Position numbers and translations under genes: made by a program
Shown here: piece by piece, positions 21,427-30,696 of the stretch
Layout of the letters: each line of letters begins with the position of its first letter
How positions within the stretch are numbered: the stretch's first letter is position 1
Assembly: GCA_023205875.1 (NCBI GenBank)
Contig: CP060761.1
Span: 248,001-312,000, forward strand
DNA length: 64,000 bases
Direction of reading: 5' to 3'
From: Chloropicon primus
Taxonomy: Eukaryota; Chlorophyta; Chloropicophyceae; Chloropicales; Chloropicaceae
Notes under the pieces: model-generated
What the model was told of the DNA's origin: nothing
Databases searched by the model: none
The model's input: only the letters and a program-made list of their open reading frames with translations

Positions 21427-22542
21427 ATGCCGTACGCGATGCCGGCGGAATGGGAGGAGCACGAGTGCTGCTGGCTCGGGTGGCCGGAGAGGAGGGACGT
21501 CTGGCCGAACCAGGCGAGGGAGGCAAAGCTCGCCGTGGCACGGGTGTGCAAAGCCATCGTCGAGGAGGGAAGGGAAGACGTGCGCCTGATCGTCAGCGAG
21601 CGCTGCTTGGAGGAGGCCAGGGCGGCGATGGTTCGGGAGGGACTCCTCGACAGGGGCGTCGAGATCCTGCAGCTGGAATCGAACGACGTGTGGCTCCGCG
21701 ACATTGGACCTACCTTTGTACACAATGAGGAGGAGAAGGAGGCTTCTGTGTCCGGGATCTCGTGGCGTTTCAATGGCTGGGGCCTCAAGTTTCCGCCATG
21801 GGATAAGGACGATGAGGTGGCGGGACGGATAGTCTCGTCCCTCGAGGGCGTCCCCCTCGTCGATTGTCAAGACTTTGTCCTGGAAGGCGGGAGCTTCCAC
21901 TCGGACGGGGCGGGCACCGTGCTCACCACCGAGAGCTGCCTGCTCCACAAGAACAGGAACCCAGGACTCAGCAGGGGGGAGATCGAGGCGAAGCTTTTCG
22001 AGTACCTCGGAGCTCGAAAGGTGGTTTGGCTGCCTTCGGGACTCGTCTGGGACGAGGACACGGACGGCCACGTCGATAATTTTGCTTGCTTCGGGAGAGA
22101 AGGCTTGGTTTTGCTGGCGTGGTGCGAGTGCGGTGGGAAATCGGGGGCCTGCGAGCAGTGCGTCGCGTGCTCGGCCGCCCTGGAGGTCCTGACGACCGAG
22201 AGGGACGCCAAGGGGCGGAAGCTGGAGGTCCTCAAGGTCCCTCTGCCAGAGACTCAGCGGTACACGGAAGAGGAGGCTCAATCCATCGAGGGGGGGACCA
22301 GGACGGCGGGAGAGAGGCTCGCTTGCTCCTACCTCAACTTTTACATCGCGAACGAGGCGATCATCCTTCCTGGCTTTGGGGCGAGCGCGGACTCGCAGGC
22401 AAAGGAAATTATCGAGCGCGTCTTTCCGGAAAGAAAGTGTGTCCAGCTCCCGGCGGTGGGGCGACAGCTCTCGCTCGGCGGCGGAAACATACACTGCATC
22501 ACCCAGCAGCAGCCCAAACCGAAAATGGGGCGATCGACGTGA
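21427..22542 (+). CDS. AIH: agmatine deiminase
   Basis: Hydrolyses agmatine to N-carbamoylputrescine plus ammonia in the arginine-decarboxylase route to putrescine. The 371 residues are normal for the family. Motifs are MPYAMPAEWEEHECCWLGWP, NDVWLRDIGPTFV, ISWRFNGWGLKF, FVLEGGSFHSDGAGT, TDGHVDNFACF and the catalytic-Cys segment LGGGNIHCITQQ (Cys near residue 357). The frame is open to a GTG at 21349, but the upstream part codes only GSGSGS from a GGGTTC hexanucleotide tract. The ATG at 21427 restores the standard N-terminus. A start-stop ATGTGA lies in the leader at 21347-21352. A short Cys-rich insertion CECGGKSGACEQC follows residue 230. Confidence 0.93.
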   Translation: MPYAMPAEWEEHECCWLGWPERRDVWPNQAREAKLAVARVCKAIVEEGREDVRLIVSERCLEEARAAMVREGLLDRGVEILQLESNDVWLRDIGPTFVHNEEEKEASVSGISWRFNGWGLKFPPWDKDDEVAGRIVSSLEGVPLVDCQDFVLEGGSFHSDGAGTVLTTESCLLHKNRNPGLSRGEIEAKLFEYLGARKVVWLPSGLVWDEDTDGHVDNFACFGREGLVLLAWCECGGKSGACEQCVACSAALEVLTTERDAKGRKLEVLKVPLPETQRYTEEEAQSIEGGTRTAGERLACSYLNFYIANEAIILPGFGASADSQAKEIIERVFPERKCVQLPAVGRQLSLGGGNIHCITQQQPKPKMGRST

Positions 22543-22554
22543 GTGAACTTTCCA

Positions 22555-23440
22555 ATCTCTAAAGGTTTTCTCCTGAGGACTGGCCTGGGTGATCGATTGG
22601 GAGAGGAGAGAGAGGAGAGGAGAGGAGTAACGCACGCGGTCTCGTGCCGTCGTTGGCGGTGGATGCGAAGAAGAAAAACCAAGGTGGCACAGAGCCTAAA
22701 GAGTGATGACATTTGTATCTAACATCTACATTTTGTTCATCCAGGCTTGTATGCTCTGTGCATAGGAATCTCCCTCTTCACTCTTCCTCCTTGACCTTGA
22801 CGATGGAAGGGGCCGTCTTGCTTCGTGTTCTTGTTCTCTTTGACGACGGAGGACGAGGAGCAGCTTTGCAGAGCCCGACCTCTTCCAGGTACTCTCTCTT
22901 CACAATGCATTGTTCCTTGTCGCTCAGCTTAAGAGATGCGTCCGCAAAGATCAGCCTCAACGCCTCGTTGTAGTCCGCGATCTCTCTCTTCTTCTCCGGG
23001 GACTTGCTGTCATAACGCTGGGCCTCCTGCACGGCTTCGGCGTACTCCTCCTCCGTCATCAGGCCGGACTCGAGAGCCTCTTTCAAATCCAAAGCATAGG
23101 GAGAAGGAGAAGGAGATCTCGTCGTCTTCATGTTGTTGTTGTTGGTGGTGGCGGCGGCTGCGTTGGCATCCTCCTCATGCAGGTTGTCCATTTTCCGTTT
23201 CCCTTTTGTGGAGGAGAGGAGCCAAATCCTCCTGATCCCTGACGAGGAGGAGGAGGAGGAGGGAAGGGAGGAGACCTCCTGTCTTGGATTGGGATTGGGA
23301 TTGCCTTCCGTGGACTCACTCACTCTCATTGTCCTTCATCCCCATCTCGGCTTGGGTTTCATGCAGCAGCACAAGAGACAGAGAGAGATGATCTTGCAGG
23401 AGGGGGAAACTCCTGCGAACCAGGATGGATGGATGGATGA
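22555..23440 (-). repeat. dispersed module, copy 2 (mosaic)
   Basis: The 3' flank (22555-22790) is almost identical to 55190-55424 of copy 3, while the coding part and 5' side (22781-23440) are almost identical to copy 1 (19353-20012). The outer boundary on the gene's 5' side is again a GGAT tetranucleotide tract. Confidence 0.85.
22778..23329 (-). CDS. module gene copy 2
   Basis: A 183-residue product differing from copy 1 only in the C-terminal tail (PPSSKRTRTR and KVKEEE instead of PPLSKRTRTR and KVKQEE). It has the same 46-residue low-complexity N-terminus and the same conserved C-terminal domain found after the HARE-HTH domains at 55.4 kb. It lies tail-to-tail with agmatine deiminase and 174 bases from the stop of the copper monooxygenase on the same strand. 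The intact frame in both copies could reflect selection or simply recency. Confidence 0.6.
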   Translation of the reverse strand: MRVSESTEGNPNPNPRQEVSSLPSSSSSSSGIRRIWLLSSTKGKRKMDNLHEEDANAAAATTNNNNMKTTRSPSPSPYALDLKEALESGLMTEEEYAEAVQEAQRYDSKSPEKKREIADYNEALRLIFADASLKLSDKEQCIVKREYLEEVGLCKAAPRPPSSKRTRTRSKTAPSIVKVKEEE

Positions 23441-23503
23441 AAATAGGAACGAAATGCAAGAGGGAAGGGGAAGGACGAGCTTGCTCCCACCTCAACTTTT
23501 ACA

Positions 23504-24919
23504 TCACTCCTCCTGTCCCTTCGGGTATCCTCCGAGGCATAGCCTGAGGTCAGTGCACAAGGAAAGAATGTTACTCTTGGGGTAATTCAGAGGGGAGAGC
23601 GGGTTGTGATTCTTGTATATGAAGATGGCTGCACACATCTCGGTGTCGTGGCTCACACCGTACAAGACGTCGTTCTCCGCGGGCCGAGTGTCCACCAAGC
23701 AGTTCACCCGCAAGTGGTCCCCGCGGAGCAGGGGCCTCTCCTGATCCCCCTGGGGAAGGAAGAAGAAGCTCTGGTCCGGGCCATCCGCTCGGTATTCGTC
23801 TTTCCTCCCGTACTCGCCAACCTTCTTGCCCCCTCGCATGTGGTCCACCCAGATCGACTTTGTCAGAAAGTGGCCGTGCAGGTGAACGGCAACGGGCTGT
23901 ATCTCGTTCCCAAAATCAGCGAAGTCGCCGGTCAGCGCCTCCCCGAGGTCGCTGCTTGGGACGGCGTAAGAGTGCTGAATGACCCTGCCTTTAGGATATT
24001 TCAAGCCATAGTCGTTGATCGCAAGGAGGCCGATGGGGTCCCTTTTCTCTTCCCTTCCCTCCCTCTTCACGCGGCGGAGAGTGATCTTGAATGCCGAGTT
24101 GTCCCACACGGGTGTGTACCTCTCCCGGTAGTGTTTCGGAGCGAGGTAATGAGATTGAACGACGATCTCCCGCGAGCCAGACGTCGACGGCCCGATCAAG
24201 AACCCCAGATCCTGCCCCAGGCTCAGACTTTCGCCGCCGCGATCGTAGACCAGTCCAAAAAAGCACGCCGGGTGGAGCTCCTTGATTGCCATCTCCAGGA
24301 ACTTCTTCAGCCTTCCTTCCACGTTCAGGGGCAGGCTGTTTTGGATGAAAGAGTCGTGGCTGCACGTGAAAGAGTCGTCGAGGTTGTACCTCCTTGTGGT
24401 CCTCACGCCCAACTCACAAAAGAACAGGTCCATGTGATGCACGACGTCGTAGCGAGACCCCGGACGGTTTGGGTCAGGAAACGTGTCGATCAAAGGTTCC
24501 ACAGAGGTGATCCAGTGGTCCTCTTGCAGGACGACGTCAGCGAGAAGACACTTGAAGCCAGCGTCGATTTCCCCCGTCATTGGTTGCTCGATGTCCAACA
24601 CCCCTCGCGTTCCGTTGATGACGAGCTCAGAGTCCCAAATCGGCTGGGGCGGGAACCGGAGCGTCAACGTGCAAGTCTCCGCCTCGTCCCCGCACCTCCC
24701 GTTCTCCCTGTCCCAGTTCTCTGCCTCCACGAGGGACCTCCCTGCTGTCCACTCCTCCCGGCTCTCAACCCCCGGCAAGTACAGCTCCCTGGTCTGCTCC
24801 TGAAAGAACTTCACCTCCGTTTGCGATACGCGCTCTCGCGTGAACGCGGCCAACTGAACCCAAATCGTGATAACGACCACCGCGGCCACGGTGAGACCCA
24901 GCAGCCTCCCCACAACCAT
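23504..24919 (-). CDS. copper type II ascorbate-dependent monooxygenase (PHM/DBH family)
   Basis: A secreted or lumen-facing monooxygenase of 471 residues. An N-terminal signal-anchor (LLGLTVAAVVVITIWVQLAAF) is followed by the two beta-sandwich domains of the peptidylglycine alpha-hydroxylating / dopamine beta-monooxygenase family. Copper ligands are recognisable as HHM (about 160, in DVVHHMDLFFCE), a later His in VQSHYLAPKH, HLHGH (about 343) and the Met ligand in HDTEMCAAIFIY (about 423). PHM homologues and amidated peptides are known from green algae, so peptide amidation is one possibility, but substrate specificity cannot be read here and no lyase (PAL) domain is attached. The ATG at 24919 opens the signal anchor. 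Confidence 0.88.
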   Translation of the reverse strand: MVVGRLLGLTVAAVVVITIWVQLAAFTRERVSQTEVKFFQEQTRELYLPGVESREEWTAGRSLVEAENWDRENGRCGDEAETCTLTLRFPPQPIWDSELVINGTRGVLDIEQPMTGEIDAGFKCLLADVVLQEDHWITSVEPLIDTFPDPNRPGSRYDVVHHMDLFFCELGVRTTRRYNLDDSFTCSHDSFIQNSLPLNVEGRLKKFLEMAIKELHPACFFGLVYDRGGESLSLGQDLGFLIGPSTSGSREIVVQSHYLAPKHYRERYTPVWDNSAFKITLRRVKREGREEKRDPIGLLAINDYGLKYPKGRVIQHSYAVPSSDLGEALTGDFADFGNEIQPVAVHLHGHFLTKSIWVDHMRGGKKVGEYGRKDEYRADGPDQSFFFLPQGDQERPLLRGDHLRVNCLVDTRPAENDVLYGVSHDTEMCAAIFIYKNHNPLSPLNYPKSNILSLCTDLRLCLGGYPKGQEE

Positions 24920-24981
24920 CCCCTCCTCCCTCGGCCTCGAAACCCGTCCGTTACGTTTTCGGTTTTTCGGTTACGCTTCTC

Positions 24982-25025
<44 letters not shown>

Positions 25026-25113
25026 CAAACCGAACCAAAGGTATCGACGGAAAGGTCTCGAGAAGCGCTTTCGTATGGCTTCGTCCACCTTCGAAGCCTC
25101 TCCCCTCCCTTCA

Positions 25114-25150
<37 letters not shown>

Positions 25151-25600
25151 CTCGTCTGTTACGACTGGCGTTCAAAAAAACTCGACTCTCTCTCCGAGCT
25201 GGAAGCGCCCTGGCGTCCAAGGAAGGGGAAGGAACGGAGTTAGGGACGACGAGGAGGTTCCGAGGGAGAGGGAGAGGGAGAGGGAGAAGGAGAGGGTTAC
25301 GCATCGAAACTTTGTCTCACGAGCTTTCGTTTCGTCACGCATCGACTGGATTTGTCGTACGCATCGGGTCGGAGAACTCAAACTCCTCTTGTGGATAAGG
25401 TAAGATGATGTTGTCGTTGATGATGGATGGATAAGATGGCCAAGGCGGTTGTGGGGAGGGAGGAGGAGTAGACAGGGGAAGCATCAACCGCGTTCTCGTC
25501 TTTCCATTGTCGAGCACCACCGCGCTTCAAAGAATTGGTTCCCGAATGGAGCCTCGGAGCTGAAATCAAATCTCGTTTTTATTTGCTCCGGTGCAGGGAG
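24920..25600. other. divergent region with CT microsatellites and probable FKBP 5' UTR intron
   Basis: Two long CT runs (about 24985-25022 and 25115-25147), a GGGAGA repeat (about 25262-25290) and the recurrent motif at 25040-25070 for the minus-strand gene. A likely 5' UTR intron of the FKBP gene runs 25400-25596 (donor GATAAG/GTAAGA, acceptor GGTGCAG just before the ATG). No separate gene is seen. Confidence 0.5.
25040..25070 (-). promoter_or_regulatory. recurrent upstream motif, copper monooxygenase copy
   Basis: On the minus strand: GCGCTTCTCGAGA then CCTTTCCGTCGATACCTTTG, about 120-150 bases upstream of the monooxygenase ATG. One of the best matches to the shared pattern. Confidence 0.5.
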
Positions 25601-26554
25601 ATGGCAGCAAAGTCTTGGCGTGTTGGGAATGGGAGGGCGAGGGAGGTGGAGTCCGAGCGATGTGTGGGCGTCAAGGTGCAGAGAGGTCGCGAGCTGCGGG
25701 CTGCGAGGCCAGGGAGCGAAGCGAGAGCGGACTGGAAAGGGAAGACCGGCCTCCTCCTCCTCGATGGCACGTGGTCGTCGTGTGACAGGAGGGCTGCACT
25801 ACTACTGGGGTTGCTGACCACGTCTGGGGTGGGCCTGCTTGGCGGCAAGGGGCCAGCCTTCGCCGAGGACCAAATGGGTGGCGGTGTTGCGTCACTGCAA
25901 CCAGAGGCGGCGAGCTCCGCCTCGCCTCCACCACCTCCCCAAGTCACCGTGGAAGAGATAGTGGACGTCCAACCGGACTCGGGCGCCGACAAGACCGAAG
26001 AAGACTCAACCATCTTGCTCGCTTCCTCCGAGGAAGGAAGCCTGGATGACAAGGACCTCAAGGCCCTGCAGTTGAACCGGCAGATCCTCGAGAGGAACCG
26101 AGCGCCCAAAGGCTTTCCAGAGTTCGTGAGGAGGGGGTACGACATGATCGTGTTTGCCGACGGTTACACGCAGCTGGAGAACGGCCTGATCTACAAGGAG
26201 TTCGAGTCGGGCGATCCCGAGGGGAGGAAGGGAAAGGACGGGGACGAAGTGACTTTTCACTACACCGGGTACAACGAGGAGGGAGGGTTCATCGACAGCT
26301 CGTACAAGCAGAAGAGGCCGGCCCAGATCAGGCTCGGCATCGGGGGCATGATTCCAGGGTTTGAGCTCGCAGTGAAGGACATGGTCCCGGGAAGCAGGAG
26401 GAGGGTGATCATTCCCCCTGCCCTGGGACCCCCGGTGGGACCAGCCACGTTCTTCAGCGCAAAGCAGTACGAGGTCTTCGACATCCAGCTTCTGGGAATA
26501 AAGTCGTGCACGAGGCGAGGCTTTGGCATCGTGTCCACCGTGAAATGCGAGTGA
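25601..26554 (+). CDS. thylakoid-lumen FKBP-type peptidyl-prolyl isomerase
   Basis: A 317-residue immunophilin. The presequence ends in a Tat-like signal: DRRAALLLGLLTTSGVGLLGG with a twin Arg and an AFA/ED cleavage site near residue 90, so the mature protein should be in the thylakoid lumen. After a Pro/Glu-rich linker comes an FKBP domain: GDEVTFHYTGYNEEG, FIDSSYKQKRPAQIRLG, GMIPGFELAVKDMVPG and RRVIIPPALGPP. Catalytic FKBP residues are only partly conserved, as in many lumen FKBPs, so isomerase activity is uncertain. It resembles plant FKBP16/FKBP20-type lumen members. The start is the first ATG after a probable 5' UTR intron (25400-25596). Confidence 0.85.
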   Translation: MAAKSWRVGNGRAREVESERCVGVKVQRGRELRAARPGSEARADWKGKTGLLLLDGTWSSCDRRAALLLGLLTTSGVGLLGGKGPAFAEDQMGGGVASLQPEAASSASPPPPPQVTVEEIVDVQPDSGADKTEEDSTILLASSEEGSLDDKDLKALQLNRQILERNRAPKGFPEFVRRGYDMIVFADGYTQLENGLIYKEFESGDPEGRKGKDGDEVTFHYTGYNEEGGFIDSSYKQKRPAQIRLGIGGMIPGFELAVKDMVPGSRRRVIIPPALGPPVGPATFFSAKQYEVFDIQLLGIKSCTRRGFGIVSTVKCE

Positions 26555-26632
26555 GAGAGCGAGAGACAAAGAAAGGCGATAAAAAAGTTCCATAGTGTTA
26601 CAAGACCCCCTTAACTGGCAGCGTTTGCTTCC

Positions 26633-28078
26633 TTAGTCCGAGTCCGAGTGCTTCGACTTCTTCTTCTTCTTCTTCTTCTTCTTTTCAGACTTCTTCTCGT
26701 CGCTATCCGAGTCAGAGTGCTCTCTCTTCTTCTTCTTCTTCTTCTTCTTCTTCTCGGTGCTTCCGGCCTCGGGAGTCTTCGGCTCGTCCGTGTCCATCTT
26801 GGAGGATGGCGTCTTGGGCTCCTCGCTCGCGGCGGCCGCGGCGGCCACGTCGCTGGAAACGGCCTTCAGGTACTCCGCTGGCGTGGAGGCGTTGGGCCTG
26901 CCGTACTTGTCAAGCTTGCCGTCTGCGATGAGCTTCTTCTTCATCTGAGCCTTTGGGCCCAGGCCCCACCTCCTCGGGTAGGTGTCCCTCTCCATGATCA
27001 CTCTCTTAATCTTCGCGACGACGCCGTGGTCGCAAGTCGCCATGACGGCGGTAGTCATCTGAGCAATGCCGACAGCGATGGCCTCCCCCTTCGTGGTGAT
27101 GAGAACGACCTCGTCGTCCACGTCGATGCCGTTCTCGTACCTGAGCAAGCCAGGAATCATCAGCTTGGCTCCGTAGCAGATCGCGTTGACCGCAGAGTCC
27201 TTCACCACCACTCTCTTGAAGTTGGTGAGGAGCACCTCCAGCGGCATGATGGTTCTCCTCAAGTACGTCTCGTCCTTGAAGTTGTCGTACATCCACATGG
27301 CGTCCAAGATGTCGTGCATGGTCACCATGTTGTCCTCCTCTCCCATAATACCGCTCCTCACCCTCCTGAGCTCCTGCATGTGTCCGCCGACTCCAAGGAG
27401 AAGACCCATGTGAACGCAGAGCGTCCTCACGTAGGTTCCAGCCTCGCAGGAGATCCAGAACAAGACCAGGTTGCGCTCCTCGTCGTACTCGATCAGCTTG
27501 CTTTGGTAGATCGTCCTGATACGAAGCTGCCTCTTCACAGCAGAAATAAGTGGAGGCCTCTGGAACAAGGCACCGGTCAGGGTCTCCAACGCCTTGGCCA
27601 CCTTCGCCTTTCCGCCCTCCACCTTGTTGTGGAGCTTCGCCACGCAGACGTACTCCTTACCCGCTCCTTGCTGCGACTTGACCAACCTCGTTGCCCTGTC
27701 AATGCACACGATCAGGTTACCCGTCACCTTAGGGTCCAAGGTACCACTGTGGCCCGTCTTCTCCACCCTCAGCATGCGCTTCAACCAAGCCACCACCTCG
27801 TGCGACGACGGATTCGCCGGCTTGTCCAAGTTCATCACTCCGTAACGGATGTGCTCCTGCAACGGGCGCTTCAATGGACTGTTCCCGCATGGTATTGGCG
27901 TGTAGTGTCCCGTCCTGACGTTCAGCTTGTCATAGTTCTTCAACAGCAGCGGCCACTTGCTCGTGTCCAACGTCGGCGTCACGCTCTCCGGCTTGATGGA
28001 GAAGTCTCCTGCCTGCTGGGCACTCCCGAGATCAGTACCCTTCTCTCCCTTCTTGGGCGTCTTGTCCTTCTTTCCCAT
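26633..28078 (-). CDS. CBF5: dyskerin/CBF5, H/ACA snoRNP pseudouridine synthase
   Basis: The catalytic subunit of H/ACA ribonucleoproteins that makes pseudouridine in rRNA and snRNA in the nucleolus. The 481 residues contain the DKCLD-like N-terminus ([20 protein letters not shown]), the TruB catalytic segment [13 protein letters not shown] with the nucleophile Asp (about 116), [12 protein letters not shown], and a PUA domain ([21 protein letters not shown]). The C-terminus is a Lys-rich [11 protein letters not shown] tail typical of dyskerins. It is intronless and ends tail-to-tail with the FKBP gene. A motif copy lies about 120 bases upstream. Confidence 0.96.
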   Translation of the reverse strand: MGKKDKTPKKGEKGTDLGSAQQAGDFSIKPESVTPTLDTSKWPLLLKNYDKLNVRTGHYTPIPCGNSPLKRPLQEHIRYGVMNLDKPANPSSHEVVAWLKRMLRVEKTGHSGTLDPKVTGNLIVCIDRATRLVKSQQGAGKEYVCVAKLHNKVEGGKAKVAKALETLTGALFQRPPLISAVKRQLRIRTIYQSKLIEYDEERNLVLFWISCEAGTYVRTLCVHMGLLLGVGGHMQELRRVRSGIMGEEDNMVTMHDILDAMWMYDNFKDETYLRRTIMPLEVLLTNFKRVVVKDSAVNAICYGAKLMIPGLLRYENGIDVDDEVVLITTKGEAIAVGIAQMTTAVMATCDHGVVAKIKRVIMERDTYPRRWGLGPKAQMKKKLIADGKLDKYGRPNASTPAEYLKAVSSDVAAAAAASEEPKTPSSKMDTDEPKTPEAGSTEKKKKKKKKKREHSDSDSDEKKSEKKKKKKKKKSKHSDSD

Positions 28079-28788
28079 CCTTCCTTCTCTCTCTTCTCCA
28101 TCCCCAAGAGCAAGAGCAAAAGCAAGAGCAAAAAAACAAAAAACAAAATCAGTCTCGAATGCCTTTCCCGTCCTCCATTCCTCTCAAGGGAAGGCTCTAC
28201 CGAAAGATCTCGAGACAAAGAATCCAACAGTGACCCCGAACCCTCGAGAAACCGACCGAAAAGGCATGAAAACCATCGCCCAACTCACCTCTTTTGCCCC
28301 TCTCCGCGCTCGACCCACTGGGGTTCTCTTCTGGCGGCGGAATTCGGGAAGCGCAAAAACGAGTGCCCCGCTTTCACACCCTAAAATAGATCCACGGAGA
28401 GGACGAGAGCCACCGTGGAAGGGGCGCGGAGACTTGGATCGATTAGACGAGGAACGACGATCGGAGAGGGGTGGAGAGGGGTATCAGGCGATAGGTCTTC
28501 TCAAGATCTTTCGATTGGTACCAAGATTGACGGGTTTGGTTCTTTCTCGAACTTGGAGAGCGGAGAGACTTCGATCGATCGATTAGATCGATCAGATTGG
28601 AGCGAGGAGGAGCAAAGGGAGCGAGGAGGGGCGGCCAGGCGGCAGGGGTTTCGAGGGGTACCTCGCTGGAGGGGATGTGGTGAATTCGGGTTCGAGGGGG
28701 ACTGTTTTTCGGGTGGGCGTGTGTGACGGCAAACTTCTGCGGACTCCTCGGGGGGCAATCCCATCCAATCCTTCTCTCTCCCGAAGGC
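28079..28788. other. divergent promoter of CBF5 and the prolyl hydroxylase-like gene
   Basis: No gene is supported. It holds a minus-oriented recurrent motif (28195-28216: GTCTCGAGATCTTTCGGTAG), a plus-oriented copy (28494-28522: GGTCTTCTCAAGA, CTTTCGATTGGTACCAAG), and GATCGATCGATTAGATCGATC words at about 28571-28595. Confidence 0.5.
28494..28522 (+). promoter_or_regulatory. recurrent upstream motif, prolyl hydroxylase-like gene copy
   Basis: TCTTCTCAAGATCTTTCGAT followed by TGGTACCAAG on the plus strand. It lies further from its ATG (about 265 bases) than the other copies, so an unseen leader or intron may intervene. Confidence 0.35.
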
Positions 28789-30696
28789 ATGGGGAGGAAG
28801 AAGAAGAGGAACACGAGGCATGACGACGGGGCGGGGTCGAGCTTGGGATCCCGTCGGCCCTGTGGCATCGTCGAGGGTTTGGGGGGGCCAGGGTGCGCGC
28901 CCCCCTGCTGGCTGGAAGCGAGGGAGGTTCAGGCGCTGTCTCACGTTCTCAGGGAGGTCGGGAAGGTCAGCCCTCCGGAGGACCCTCTGTGGAGGTCCCC
29001 GGCGCTAAAGCCCCTGAGGAAGGCCCTGTGGCCCCTGGTCGGTGGGGTTGTCCGGGTCTACAGGGCGAGGGGCGGGGTCGCAAGCAAGAGGGAGAGGCAG
29101 AGGCAGAAGAAGAGAAAGCTTGACAGCGCGTCGCAGCTTGCGTTGCTGCACGAGGCGGACGTCGCCCTGTCGAGGGGAAACGGCGAGAGGGGATCCGCTG
29201 GGGAGGCGGACCGGGCCGGGGGGGATTCCGCTGGGGAGGCGGACCGGGCCGTCTCCGCCCTGGTCGGGTCCAGGGTCTACCAAGTCGCTCTGGGCGTGCT
29301 GGGCAAAATGAGGGAGCGGGGGGGGGAGGGCGAGAGCGTGGATTACGTTCTGGTCAAGAGCCTCAAGGGCCTGAGGATAGCCTTGCACCCGTTCGTCGAG
29401 GCCTTCATCGACGAGGAGAACAGCAGCTGGACTGCCAGGGCGTCAAACGCTCTTCTTGACGGGAGGATGGGTGACGCCTATGTGGCGCTGAAGGCGATCA
29501 AAGCGGCCGGGAAGGTTCCCAAGCTCGGGGCGGTGCAGAGGTGGGTCCGGGACTGCATGAATGAGGACGATTTCGCGGCGCTGAGGTCGAAGGAGTCGGT
29601 GAAAACGTTGGACGCCATCATTAGGTTGCAGGCCGTGCGGTGGTGGTGGCAGGACGAGGCGGGAGACGCGGGGAGGAGGGCGGCGGGGGGCGGCTCAGGC
29701 GACGCGCTGATCCAGTGGCACGAGCCATTCGCCGCCAGCGAGCGGAAGATGCCCGTTCCCACGGACCCGTCGGAGATTGCTTGGCAAAACTGCGGGGACG
29801 ACGGGGACGGGGAAGCCCCCTCCGCCTCCGCCCCGTCCTACACCGGCAGATTCGGAACGAGGGGGAGGGAGGCGAGGTGCGGGGAGCTCTCGCCCCGGTT
29901 CCCCCCGAGCTCTTACAGTGTGGTGTACGAGGAGAAGGCCGCGGAGAGGGTCCCCCCCAACAGGTACGACCTGAGGATCTACAAGCTGCCGAGGGACGCC
30001 GTGCGTTTTGAGGACAGCGCGGACGGCACGCAGAAGAGGGTCGAGGTGCCGAACTTGCCCGGCGCCTTTGTTCTCGTGGACGTGCTGACGAGTGGGGAGT
30101 GCGACCAGATCATCGCGGCGGCCGAAAGCTCGCCGCACGGGTACATTCCGGACGAGTCGGCGACGTCGGCCCCAGCGCCCAAGGGCTTTGCCCCTCGGGC
30201 GACGAACTTTGTTTGGCTCTCGGATGAGATTACGGACCGAATCTTCAAGCGCGTGGGGCCCCTCCTGCCGCAGGCCATGGGAAAGGGAGGCCAGCACGAG
30301 CTCAGAGGCATCAACAGCAGACTCAGGCTGTACAGGTACAGCCCCGGGGCGATCTACAGGCCCCACGTCGACGGCGCTTGGCCGGGCAGTGGCTCGAGGA
30401 CCTGCAAGGACGACGAGGGGAACGACAGGGAGGTCTACTGCTACGACTTTTTCAAGGATCGCTGGAGCAGGCTCACCTTCCTGGTGTACCTCAACGAGGA
30501 ATTTGAGGGCGGGTGCACCACGTTTTACACCCCGGCTCCCGAGGAGGGCCGCCTGGAGGCCTACAGCGTGAGTCCCAGGACCGGCAGCGTCCTCGTTTTC
30601 CCGCACGGGGGAGACAGCGGGAGCCTGGTCCACGAGGGGAGCAACGTGACCAGGGGCGCCAAGTACGTCATTCGGACGGATGTCTTGTACTCTTAG
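28789..30696 (+). CDS. 2-oxoglutarate/Fe(II) dioxygenase, prolyl-4-hydroxylase-like
   Basis: A 635-residue protein with a C-terminal prolyl-4-hydroxylase-type (P4Hc) double-stranded beta helix. Iron ligands: HxD in YRPHVDGAW (about 525-527) and the distal His in SLVHEGSNVTRGAKYVIRTD (about 615), with a Lys ten residues later in the 2-oxoglutarate site. TFLVYLNEEFEGGCTTFY is the usual strand between them. The N-terminal 400 residues are Arg/Lys- and Gly-rich with helical parts and are not recognised. MGRKKKRN at the start could be a nuclear signal, so a collagen-type secreted role is unlikely without a signal peptide. The start is the first ATG; the open frame upstream begins at a GTG. The substrate is unknown. 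Confidence 0.85.
   Translation: MGRKKKRNTRHDDGAGSSLGSRRPCGIVEGLGGPGCAPPCWLEAREVQALSHVLREVGKVSPPEDPLWRSPALKPLRKALWPLVGGVVRVYRARGGVASKRERQRQKKRKLDSASQLALLHEADVALSRGNGERGSAGEADRAGGDSAGEADRAVSALVGSRVYQVALGVLGKMRERGGEGESVDYVLVKSLKGLRIALHPFVEAFIDEENSSWTARASNALLDGRMGDAYVALKAIKAAGKVPKLGAVQRWVRDCMNEDDFAALRSKESVKTLDAIIRLQAVRWWWQDEAGDAGRRAAGGGSGDALIQWHEPFAASERKMPVPTDPSEIAWQNCGDDGDGEAPSASAPSYTGRFGTRGREARCGELSPRFPPSSYSVVYEEKAAERVPPNRYDLRIYKLPRDAVRFEDSADGTQKRVEVPNLPGAFVLVDVLTSGECDQIIAAAESSPHGYIPDESATSAPAPKGFAPRATNFVWLSDEITDRIFKRVGPLLPQAMGKGGQHELRGINSRLRLYRYSPGAIYRPHVDGAWPGSGSRTCKDDEGNDREVYCYDFFKDRWSRLTFLVYLNEEFEGGCTTFYTPAPEEGRLEAYSVSPRTGSVLVFPHGGDSGSLVHEGSNVTRGAKYVIRTDVLYS

Noticed and set aside
19207-23440. 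Module copies as a DNA transposon or retroelement
   Set aside because: No terminal inverted repeats, target duplications, transposase, reverse transcriptase or poly-A tail seen.
23606-25243. 545-codon plus-strand frame over the copper monooxygenase
   Set aside because: Antisense shadow of a gene with clear copper ligands.
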